This document shows positions 6,655 to 12,690 of a stretch of DNA of 12,690 nucleotides, piece by piece. The stretch comes from an uncultured Collinsella sp. (GTDB taxonomy: Bacteria; Actinomycetota; Coriobacteriia; Coriobacteriales; Coriobacteriaceae): contig URUC01000057.1 in assembly GCA_900550965.1 (NCBI GenBank), positions 1-12,690 of the forward strand. The letters are read 5' to 3'. The notes below the pieces were generated by a model, which made no database searches, had not been told where the DNA came from, and saw nothing but the letters and a program-made list of their open reading frames with translations. A program made the translations under genes and the position numbers. Position 1 is the first letter of the stretch, and the number at the start of each line of letters is the position of its first letter.

Positions 6655-8379
6655 ATGTCGCAAAACGATCGAACTCAACTGATTCCCGATCCGCAGCAGC
6701 CGAGCAGGCACACCGGCGGCGTTCAGTCGCCGCGTCCTATCGCGCCGAGCCACGGTCAGCAGCGTGGTGCGGCAAACGCTTCGCAACGCCCGAACCAGCA
6801 GCGCCAGCAACGTCAGCAGCGCCAGGCAAACGGCAATACGCCCAAGCAGCCCCCCACGCACGGCCGAGGCGATCGCGGCCCCGCGCGCAAACCCACCGGG
6901 AACAATAAGTCGGGCAAAAAGACGACGCTCTTTGTCGTCCTGGGTCTTATCGTCATTGTCTATATCGTAGGCGTCGTAGCGTTTTCGCAGGTAGCCTACC
7001 CCAACACCACTATCGCCGGCGTCGATGTCTCGTTCTCCAACGCTTCGTCTGCCGCCACCAAGGTCAACTCGGCTTGGAAGCACTATAAGCTCACCGTGAC
7101 AGGCGATGACTTTAGCTGGACCTATCAGCCCGAGTCCGATGAGCCCATTGTCGACGGCGAAGCTGCCGCAAAAGAGATTATCAGCCGCAACGAAGCCTTT
7201 GTATGGCCGGTTCGCCTTGTAGAATCCTTAAGCGGCAAGACCAAAACAACCGCTAGCTCCAACGAAGTCGATCTTGATCAAGACGTCGACCTGTCCATGC
7301 TCTCCGACACCTTTGACCAAAAGCAGTTTGAGAAGGATCTGGGCGCCGCCATCGACGAGTTTAACGAGGGGCGTTCGGGCGCGTTCGAGGCCAATAGCTC
7401 CTATGACGAGCAGGCCGGCAAGTTTACCGTCGAGAAGGCGCGCTCCAACGAAAAACTCAACCGCGAGCATGTCATTAAGTATGCCGAGCTCGAGCTTGCC
7501 TCGCTGGCCGAGACCGTAGATCTTTCCAAGCTCGGCAACGATGCCTATGAGCCGCTCAATGGAACGCTGACCGATGATCAGATTCAGGCCGCATGCGATG
7601 CCGCCAATAACTTCTTGGGCGTCAACGTGACCCTCAAGCTTAACGGCGAAGATGCCGGCAAGGTTGATGGCGGCTCCGTATTGCAGTGGATCAGCTTTGC
7701 CGATCCGGCCAACCCCACGCTCGATACGTCGCAGATCAGCAGCTGGGCAGCCGAGCTCGCCAACGGCTTTAATACCGTGGGCTCCACTCGCTGGTGGACG
7801 CGCGCCGATGGCAAGCAGTGTGCCGTCGAAGGCGGTGACTTTGGTTGGTCCATCGACAGCAGCTCGCTCGCCAAGCAGGTCGAGGACGCCATTAACAACA
7901 AGCAGACCGGCGAAATCGAGATCAAGTACTCCCAGAAGGCCGACACCTTTACCGCAAAGGGAGAGCCCGACTGGAAGGCGTATATCGACGTCGATCTGTC
8001 CGAGCAGCACGCGCGCTACTATGACGAGAACGGTAATATCGTTTGGGAGGCCAACTTTATTTCTGGCAAGCCGGGAGAGGACGCCACCCCCGAGGGCGTA
8101 TGGCAGATCAACAGCAACAATGGCGCCAGCAAGCTTATCGGTGCCAAGGACCCCGAGACCGGCAAGCCCAAATACGAGAGCCCGGTCAGCTATTGGATGC
8201 CGTTCGAGGGCAATATGGTCGGATTCCACGACGCCACCTGGCAAAACGACAAGAGCTTCGATAATGCCGAGTCGTACAAGTGGTGCGGCAGCCACGGTTG
8301 CATCAACCTGCGCCTGGCCGATGCAAAGGCACTTCACGACTGCATCAAAGTCGGCCTGTGCGTGGTTGTCCACTCGTAG
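6655..8379 (+). CDS. Membrane-anchored L,D-transpeptidase (YkuD family)
   Basis: L,D-transpeptidases make 3-3 cross-links in peptidoglycan, or attach proteins to it, using a catalytic cysteine and resisting most penicillins. The 574 residues begin with a cytoplasmic, disordered Gln/Arg/Pro-rich tail (about 1-88). One membrane segment (about 91-111) follows, then a long extracytoplasmic region (about 115-435) that looks like repeats of the peptidoglycan-binding PG_binding_4 type. The C-terminal YkuD domain (about 440-574) carries FHD (His525) and SHGCINLR with catalytic Cys549 and nearby His547. There is no cleavable signal peptide, so the protein should be a signal-anchored enzyme facing the wall. 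It has its own promoter (6569-6597). Six cysteines in the exported part are noteworthy. Family assignment is firm; the exact cross-link is not known. Confidence 0.93.
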   Translation: MSQNDRTQLIPDPQQPSRHTGGVQSPRPIAPSHGQQRGAANASQRPNQQRQQRQQRQANGNTPKQPPTHGRGDRGPARKPTGNNKSGKKTTLFVVLGLIVIVYIVGVVAFSQVAYPNTTIAGVDVSFSNASSAATKVNSAWKHYKLTVTGDDFSWTYQPESDEPIVDGEAAAKEIISRNEAFVWPVRLVESLSGKTKTTASSNEVDLDQDVDLSMLSDTFDQKQFEKDLGAAIDEFNEGRSGAFEANSSYDEQAGKFTVEKARSNEKLNREHVIKYAELELASLAETVDLSKLGNDAYEPLNGTLTDDQIQAACDAANNFLGVNVTLKLNGEDAGKVDGGSVLQWISFADPANPTLDTSQISSWAAELANGFNTVGSTRWWTRADGKQCAVEGGDFGWSIDSSSLAKQVEDAINNKQTGEIEIKYSQKADTFTAKGEPDWKAYIDVDLSEQHARYYDENGNIVWEANFISGKPGEDATPEGVWQINSNNGASKLIGAKDPETGKPKYESPVSYWMPFEGNMVGFHDATWQNDKSFDNAESYKWCGSHGCINLRLADAKALHDCIKVGLCVVVHS

Positions 8380-8446
8380 TGCAACGCGCGCATTCCCACA
8401 ACGTGGAGCCGCTGCGACCAATCTAACAGTTCCGAAAGAATCCGCC

Positions 8447-8478
8447 ATATGCGCCCGCCTTACGCGACGGGCGCATAT
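8447..8478 (+). terminator. Strong hairpin after the L,D-transpeptidase gene
   Basis: ATATGCGCCCG (8447-8457) pairs perfectly with CGGGCGCATAT (8468-8478) around a ten-base loop. What follows (ACTTATTGAGG) is not a real T tract, so termination would be weak. The stem lies 34 bases before the next start codon. Its right edge overlaps TATACT (8476-8481), a possible -10 box for the ABC operon without a visible -35. Role uncertain: terminator, or processing or stability element. Confidence 0.45.
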
Positions 8479-8511
8479 ACTTATTGAGGAACTTTCTATA
8501 AAGGAGACGCT

Positions 8512-9948
8512 ATGCCGAATGTCCCCACCATCACCCCAGGCCCGGATGATGCCGAGTACACGCCCGAAGGTGCCACCGAAACGATTCCTTTGATTACAAA
8601 CGTACATGCCGAAAAGCAGAGCGGACGCACGAACGATACCGCCGAGATTTCCGATGAAGAAGCCTATGCAAAGCTCAAGGCAAAGCGTGCCGAGCGTCGG
8701 CGCAAAAAGCTGATTCGACGCGGTATTGCCGCCGGCGTCGTAGGTGCCATCGCGCTCATTGCCATTGTCGCAACCCTAGTTATCAATGCGCAGCCGCAGG
8801 GCGCTAGCGGGCCTGTGACCGACATGGTGACCGAGGGCACGTTTACCACAACGGTCGAGGCGAAAGGCCAGCTCAAACCCATTTCGTCCTCAGTGGTCTC
8901 CCCTTCTGTCGACGGCACGGTCGATTCGAGCAACGTGCAGGCAGGCCAATCCGTCAACGAGGGCGACGTGCTCATGACCATTAAAAACGACGAGCTCGAT
9001 CGCAACGTTGCCGAGGCGCAGCGTGCAGTAGCAGCCGCTCAGGAAGACCTCGCCAACGCGCAGAAAGCCGCAGCTGCCGCGCAGGCCACCCCAACGACGG
9101 ACGTCGATGGAGCTTCCGCAGCGGCTGGCATCTCCGCCGCATCAGCGGACACGAACGCTGTATCGGCCGCGCAGCGCAGCCTCGCATCGGCCCAGGCAAA
9201 CCTCGATCAGGCGAACGCCAAGGCCGCCAGCCGTACGGTCACGGCCCCGAGCTCGGGCAGCATCGTGGAGCTCAACGCCAAGGTCGGCGCCACGGTAACA
9301 GGCGGAATGATCATGGGCGAAAGCGATACGAGCGGCGGCAAGCAGTGCATGCAGATCGCCGACCTGTCCAAGATGAAGGTGACGGTTCAGGTGGGCGAAA
9401 AGGATATCGCCAAAATTGCCGTGGGCCAAAGCGCCAACGTGACCTATCCCGCGTTTCCCGATATCGTGAGCCAGGGCACCGTCACGGCTATCGCCTCGGT
9501 GGCAAACTCTGACTCCGGCTCCGGTAGCGGCGGCAGCGTGACCTTTAACGTCGACATCCTCATCGAAGCACCCGACAGTCGCCTTAAGCCGGGTATGACT
9601 GCCGAGGTCTCGGTAGTGACCGAGAAGCTCGACGACGTGGTTATGGTGCCGACCATGGCGCTGATGACCGAAGATGGCGAGCACTATTACGTCAATCTGG
9701 CCACCGATTCGGAAGGCAAGAAGACGCGCCGCGTGAAGGTGACCGTCGTGACGCAAAACGACAACGAAGCCGTAGTCGGCAAGACACAGATCAAGCGCGA
9801 CGACCAGGGCAACGAAATCAATCCTGGCGTGCCCACAACCAAACTGCGCGACGGTGACACCCTCGTCATGGACACCGGAGCGGGCGCAACGGCTGACGGC
9901 GGCTACAGCGCGGATTCGGACAGTATGTCTGCCGACGAGGGTATGTAA
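8512..9948 (+). CDS. Membrane fusion protein (MacA/HlyD-like) of an ABC exporter
   Basis: This is the extracytoplasmic adaptor of a MacAB/YknXYZ-type exporter. The 478 residues comprise a charged cytoplasmic tail with an Arg/Lys-rich stretch (about 54-70) and one membrane segment (about 71-92). A barrel-sandwich (lipoyl-like) hybrid follows, split into halves at about 115-160 and 240-270. Between them is an Ala/Gln-rich helical hairpin (about 162-240) likely to form a short coiled coil. Next come a beta-barrel region (about 285-370) and a membrane-proximal C-terminal part. The end (about 455-478) is a Gly/Ser/Asp-rich tail. There is no lipobox, so it is anchored by its N-terminal helix. AAAGGAG lies five bases before the ATG. 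The stop overlaps the next start by one base (TAATG), implying translational coupling. Substrate unknown. Confidence 0.9.
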   Translation: MPNVPTITPGPDDAEYTPEGATETIPLITNVHAEKQSGRTNDTAEISDEEAYAKLKAKRAERRRKKLIRRGIAAGVVGAIALIAIVATLVINAQPQGASGPVTDMVTEGTFTTTVEAKGQLKPISSSVVSPSVDGTVDSSNVQAGQSVNEGDVLMTIKNDELDRNVAEAQRAVAAAQEDLANAQKAAAAAQATPTTDVDGASAAAGISAASADTNAVSAAQRSLASAQANLDQANAKAASRTVTAPSSGSIVELNAKVGATVTGGMIMGESDTSGGKQCMQIADLSKMKVTVQVGEKDIAKIAVGQSANVTYPAFPDIVSQGTVTAIASVANSDSGSGSGGSVTFNVDILIEAPDSRLKPGMTAEVSVVTEKLDDVVMVPTMALMTEDGEHYYVNLATDSEGKKTRRVKVTVVTQNDNEAVVGKTQIKRDDQGNEINPGVPTTKLRDGDTLVMDTGAGATADGGYSADSDSMSADEGM

Positions 9949-10721
9949 TGCGTCCCGTCATCGACATCCGCAACGTGCACCGCATTTTTGAGAGCGAAGC
10001 GGGTTGCGCCCACATCTTGCACAACGTGAGCCTAGCGGTAGATCCCGGCGAGTTCGTCGCCATTACCGGCCCCTCGGGCTCGGGCAAGTCGACGCTCATG
10101 AACATCCTAGGCTGCCTGGATAAGCCGACGGCGGGCGACTACTACCTGCAAGGGCTCAACGTGGCCGAGCTTGACGATGACGAGCTCACCGAAGTTCGCG
10201 CCCTGAGCATTGGCTTTGTCTTTCAGAGCTTCAACCTGCTGCCGCGCCTGTCGGTTATCGAAAACGTCATGCTGCCGCTGGCCTACACCAACGTACTCCG
10301 TAGCCAGCGCGAAATGCGCGCCGTGCACGCGCTGCAGGCCGTCACGCTGCCCGTCGACCATTGGGACCACCGCATATCCGAGCTCTCGGGCGGCCAGATG
10401 CAGCGTGTCGCCATCGCACGCGCCCTCGTCAACGATCCGCCCATCATTTTGGCTGACGAGCCGACGGGAAACCTGGACTCCGCAACCGGAGCGCTTGTGA
10501 TGGAGACCTTCCATAAGCTCCAGGAGCGTGGCAAAACCATCGTGCTTATCACACACGACCCCGGCATTGCCGCCGAGGCCGACCGTGCCATGACCATCCG
10601 CGACGGTCGTATACACGACGGCGCGTATATTCCACATACACCGCGGACCCTGCGCAGCGCCGTAGATAGCCTGCCCATGATTTCCGCCTCCGCCAACCCG
10701 CCGAAAGGAGTGGTGGCATGA
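9948..10721 (+). CDS. ABC transporter ATPase, MacB/LolD type
   Basis: It powers the exporter by ATP hydrolysis on the cytoplasmic face. The 257 residues contain every nucleotide-binding motif. Walker A is GPSGSGKST (41-49), the Q-loop glutamine is at 93 in FVFQSFNLLPRLS, the signature is LSGGQ (146-150), Walker B is IILADE (166-171) followed by PTGNLDS, and the switch His is at 203. The FNLLPRLS segment and the overall length fit the MacB/LolD/FtsE subgroup that partners with FtsX-like permeases. A tail beyond about 225 is not part of the core fold. GAGGG lies six bases before the ATG. The gene overlaps the upstream stop by one base and the downstream start by four (ATGA). Unlike E. coli MacB, ATPase and permease are separate proteins. 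Confidence 0.96.
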   Translation: MRPVIDIRNVHRIFESEAGCAHILHNVSLAVDPGEFVAITGPSGSGKSTLMNILGCLDKPTAGDYYLQGLNVAELDDDELTEVRALSIGFVFQSFNLLPRLSVIENVMLPLAYTNVLRSQREMRAVHALQAVTLPVDHWDHRISELSGGQMQRVAIARALVNDPPIILADEPTGNLDSATGALVMETFHKLQERGKTIVLITHDPGIAAEADRAMTIRDGRIHDGAYIPHTPRTLRSAVDSLPMISASANPPKGVVA

Positions 10722-11932
10722 GCGCCCGCGATCTCATCCAGGAAGCACTTCACTCGCTCGAGGCCAACAAGGGGCGCAGCCTGCTCACCATCCTGGGCAT
10801 TGTCATCGGCATCGCATCGGTCATCGCCATGACTTCGCTCATCGGCGGCATACAAAACAGCCTGGTCAACAGCTTGGGGCTCAATGCAGCCCGCATGGTG
10901 CAGATCTATTCGTCCCAAGAACTCACTGATTCTGACGTCCAGACGCTTCAAAAACTGGTGCCGCAGATAGAGCAGATCGGGATTGTCGACAGCGCGTATA
11001 CCGAGTACAAGTCTGGCGATAAAAGCTATACCGTCATGGCACAGGGTGTCGACAGCGACATGCTCGACGCCGTGGGTGCCAGCAAGCTCGTTGCAGGACG
11101 TGTCTATTCACAGGCAGAGTCTCAATCAGGCTCGCGCGTGGCGCTCATCAGCCGCGGCGGGGCCGATCAGCTTTACGGCAACGAACAGGATGCGCTGGGG
11201 AAAACCATCAAGGTGTCCAACGGCGAGGTGCAGATTGTAGGCGTGATTGATGGCGGCAGCGACTCCATGGGCTCGCTCACGCTGTATATGCCACGCGAAA
11301 CCATCTCCGGCCTGTTTGGCGACGAGAATCCTTCATTTCCCAGCGTGACGGCACTTGCCGCCGAGGGCACAGACATGGACGAGCTCTGCAAGACCATCGA
11401 GTCTAAGGTGCGCGCGATGAAGGGCATCGCGGAGGATGATGAGTACGACAGCGTATCGGCGACCTCCATGAAAAGCGCCATCGATGCACTCAACTCGTTT
11501 ATGGGCGCCTTCTCGCTCATCATGGGCGCTGTCGCCAGTATCTCACTGCTTGTCGGCGGAATCGGCATTATGAATATGATGCTTACCAACGTGACTGAGC
11601 GCATCCGCGAGATCGGTATTCGCCGTGCCTTGGGCGCCAGTCGCCGCGATATCACCGCGCAGTTTTTGGCCGAGTCCTCGGCGCTGTGCGTCACCGGTGG
11701 CCTGCTGGGTGTCCTGATTGGCTATCTGCTGGCCTGGGGCCTCGCGATGTTTGCCGCAGGATCAGGGGTTCTCAACGAGCTCGGTGCCAGTGGGGAGATC
11801 ACACCGAGCTTTTCAATCGCCACGGTGCTGCTGGCCTTCGGCGTCTCCGTCGGCATCGGCGTAATCTTTGGCTTCTACCCCGCTCGCCGCGCGGCAAAGC
11901 TCAACCCGGTGGAGTGCCTACGCTACCAGTAA
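10718..11932 (+). CDS. ABC transporter permease, MacB/FtsX type
   Basis: This is the membrane subunit of the exporter. Its 404 residues follow the four-helix MacB plan. One membrane segment at about 21-42 follows the short N-terminal cytoplasmic helix. A large extracytoplasmic MacB_PCD-type domain (about 45-260) comes next, then three more membrane segments at about 262-288, 322-346 and 366-387. The FtsX-domain signature GGIGIMNMML with NVTERIREIGIRRALGAS (about 280-308) is the cytoplasmic coupling region, and the end FYPARRAAKLNPVECLRYQ is typical of the family. AAAGGAG sits seven bases before the ATG. This completes a membrane fusion protein-ATPase-permease operon with the same order as Bacillus YknXYZ. 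The family exports peptides, macrolides or lipids; nothing here tells which. The stop codon lies inside a 21-bp tandem duplication. Confidence 0.95.
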   Translation: MSARDLIQEALHSLEANKGRSLLTILGIVIGIASVIAMTSLIGGIQNSLVNSLGLNAARMVQIYSSQELTDSDVQTLQKLVPQIEQIGIVDSAYTEYKSGDKSYTVMAQGVDSDMLDAVGASKLVAGRVYSQAESQSGSRVALISRGGADQLYGNEQDALGKTIKVSNGEVQIVGVIDGGSDSMGSLTLYMPRETISGLFGDENPSFPSVTALAAEGTDMDELCKTIESKVRAMKGIAEDDEYDSVSATSMKSAIDALNSFMGAFSLIMGAVASISLLVGGIGIMNMMLTNVTERIREIGIRRALGASRRDITAQFLAESSALCVTGGLLGVLIGYLLAWGLAMFAAGSGVLNELGASGEITPSFSIATVLLAFGVSVGIGVIFGFYPARRAAKLNPVECLRYQ

Positions 11933-11963
11933 GCCACCACCAGCTACCAGTAAGCCACCACCA
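11922..11963 (+). repeat. Exact 21-bp tandem duplication across the permease stop codon
   Basis: The 21 bases at 11922-11942 (beginning GCTACCAGTAAGCC) are repeated without change or gap at 11943-11963. The first copy contains the real stop TAA (11930-11932), so the second copy is untranslated. Confidence 0.95.
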
Positions 11964-11965
11964 AC

Positions 11966-12034
11966 AAGTTGCGGTGAATTAGGGACTGAATATGCTATCT
12001 AGCAGCAAAAACAGACACTATTTCACCGCAACTT
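11966..12034. repeat. Inverted repeat downstream of the ABC operon
   Basis: AAGTTGCGGTGAA (11966-11978) and TTCACCGCAACTT (12022-12034) are perfect complements. After one T-T mismatch, three more pairs (11980-11982 with 12018-12020) extend the stem. The 35-base centre holds a small TGCT/AGCA hairpin. No T tract follows on either strand. The arms are unrelated to the two other large palindromes here. It may stop transcription from the ABC operon, or be a short palindromic mobile element. Confidence 0.85.
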
Positions 12035-12043
12035 ATTGAAGGG

Positions 12044-12124
12044 CTGTTTGCGCCAGTTCTGGGCGTCGTCCTCGAGCTATTGATGGATGACGGGCTTGTA
12101 CGGGTCGAGCTTGCTCGGGACGCT
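12044..12124 (-). pseudogene. Probable remnant of an IS21-family transposase (IstA)
   Basis: Read on the minus strand, this stretch gives SVPSKLDPYKPVIHQ, a TAG stop, then LEDDAQNWRKQ. That resembles the conserved IstA stretch I recall for IS21 elements, of the form KLDP(F/Y)KP.I followed by L.(E/D)D and RKQRHTA. The similarity stops where KQRHT would be expected (KQPF here), ten bases short of the inverted repeat at 11966-12034. It is only about 27 codons long, with no start and an internal stop, so it is a dead fragment. The assignment rests on motif memory, not a search. Confidence 0.55.
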
Positions 12125-12143
12125 CCTCCTCGCGGGCGGGAGG

Positions 12144-12173
12144 GCGCGCAGGCGCGGCAAGCGCCTAGCGCGC
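12144..12173 (-). other. GC-rich hairpin straddling the cobK stop codon
   Basis: GCGCGC (12144-12149) pairs with GCGCGC (12168-12173), and GGCGC (12151-12155) with GCGCC (12161-12165), around GGCAA. Small internal loops at 12150 and 12166-12167 interrupt the stem. It is very stable, but no T run follows on the minus strand. It may slow or end cobK transcription, or be incidental in GC-rich DNA. Confidence 0.35.
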
Positions 12174-12690
12174 GAACTCCCGTAAGAGCGCATCTTCCAC
12201 TTCCCGAAGCGAAAGGGCCCCGCTTCCCTCGGCGGGACGGGTGACCACGATGCAGCGCGCTCCCACGTCGCGCGCGGCGGCGAGCTTCTCGGCCGTGCCG
12301 CCTACGGCTCCCGAGTCCTTAGTCACAAGCCACTGGGCGCCCACCTGCCGAAGCATCGCCTCGTTGAGCTCGCGGGTGAAGGGCCCCTGCATGCCGATGA
12401 CGTGCGACGGCGAAAACCCCGCGTCGATGCACTTCGTTATAGCACCGGGCAGCGGGAGCACACGCACGAAGAAGCGCTCCGCGAAATCGGCGACGCGCGT
12501 GTAGGGAGCAAGCTCCTTGCTCCCCGTCGTGAGAAGCGCGCGACCCGGGTTCTCGGAGAGAAAGCGCGCCGCGCAGGCGATCGACGCGACCGGCACGACG
12601 CCTTTGGGCAGCGCCTCGACCGGGCGAGCAAGGCGCAGGCATCGTGCACCCACGGCGAGCGAAGCGGCCCGGATGTTGCCGCTTGCGAGC
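12165..12690 (-). CDS. cobK: Precorrin-6A reductase (CobK/CbiJ), C-terminal part; N-terminus beyond window edge
   Basis: This enzyme reduces the corrin ring precursor precorrin-6A (or its cobalt form) with a nicotinamide cofactor during cobalamin synthesis. The reading frame is open from the right edge for 174 residues to a TAG. Whole proteins are roughly 240-260 residues, so about the first third is missing. Family signatures appear in order: RAASLAVGARCLRLARP near the visible start, LLTTGSKELAPYTRV (about 52-66), RVLPLP, SHVIGMQGPF (about 95-104), WLVTKDSGAVGGTAEK (about 120-135) and IVVTRP. A GTG at 12653 could look like a start, but family-like sequence continues upstream of it, so I treat the gene as truncated by the window. 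Other cobalamin genes, if present, would lie to the right. Confidence 0.9.
   Translation of the reverse strand, partial: LASGNIRAASLAVGARCLRLARPVEALPKGVVPVASIACAARFLSENPGRALLTTGSKELAPYTRVADFAERFFVRVLPLPGAITKCIDAGFSPSHVIGMQGPFTRELNEAMLRQVGAQWLVTKDSGAVGGTAEKLAAARDVGARCIVVTRPAEGSGALSLREVEDALLREFAR

Noticed and set aside
6618..6908. Overlapping plus-strand frame starting in the transpeptidase leader
   Set aside because: No ribosome site before its ATG, Arg/Ser/Ala-rich shadow composition, and it lies out of frame inside the disordered tail of the real gene.
7228..8607. Long minus-strand open frame antisense to the L,D-transpeptidase
   Set aside because: Shadow frame that runs through an intergenic hairpin and two ribosome sites; the plus-strand protein has a clear YkuD active site.
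12165..12690. Foreign origin of the cobK segment based on higher GC than the neighbouring permease gene
   Set aside because: Hand counts of sample lines do show higher GC than the permease, but metK in the same window is similarly GC-rich, so composition alone does not support transfer.

Overview
The window reads as a piece of chromosome from a high-GC Gram-positive bacterium. The best guess is the Coriobacteriia, for example Collinsella or a relative. That guess rests on base composition, strong AGGAG-type ribosome sites, a serine dehydratase with the beta, ACT and alpha parts in one chain, a 426-residue MetK, and palindromic repeats of a kind I associate with these genomes. No rRNA or tRNA is present to fix the taxonomy, so this is inference.

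Layout, left to right. Minus strand: the N-terminal two thirds of priA (replication restart helicase, cut by the left edge), preceded by gltX (glutamyl-tRNA synthetase) with a hairpin terminator between them. A 283-base divergent intergenic region follows. It holds a gltX -10 box, a perfect 32-bp-arm palindrome (REPIN/MITE-like) and the promoter and leader of metK. Plus strand: metK (S-adenosylmethionine synthetase) and a strong terminator; a 310-base gene-free stretch dominated by a second large inverted repeat (26-bp perfect arms with a nested hairpin); sdaA (iron-sulfur L-serine dehydratase) and its terminator; a membrane-anchored L,D-transpeptidase; then a tightly coupled three-gene operon for a MacAB/YknXYZ-type ABC exporter (membrane fusion protein, ATPase, permease; 1-base and 4-base overlaps). 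The right end is a scar region: a 21-bp tandem duplication across the permease stop codon, a third inverted repeat and an IS21-type transposase remnant. Last, on the minus strand, comes the C-terminal part of a precorrin-6A reductase (cobK/cbiJ), cut by the right edge.

How the genes relate. Most are housekeeping: replication restart, translation, one-carbon/SAM and serine metabolism, and cell-wall cross-linking. The ABC operon is the only multi-gene functional unit wholly inside the window. Its substrate cannot be told from sequence, and no regulator lies next to it. I found no CRISPR array, prophage, toxin-antitoxin pair or recognisable defence system. The most unusual content is in the intergenic DNA: three unrelated palindromic elements, one pressed against the gltX promoter and one in the presumed sdaA leader. 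The clearest protein-level oddities are the single-chain serine dehydratase with an internal ACT domain and an L,D-transpeptidase with six cysteines outside the membrane.
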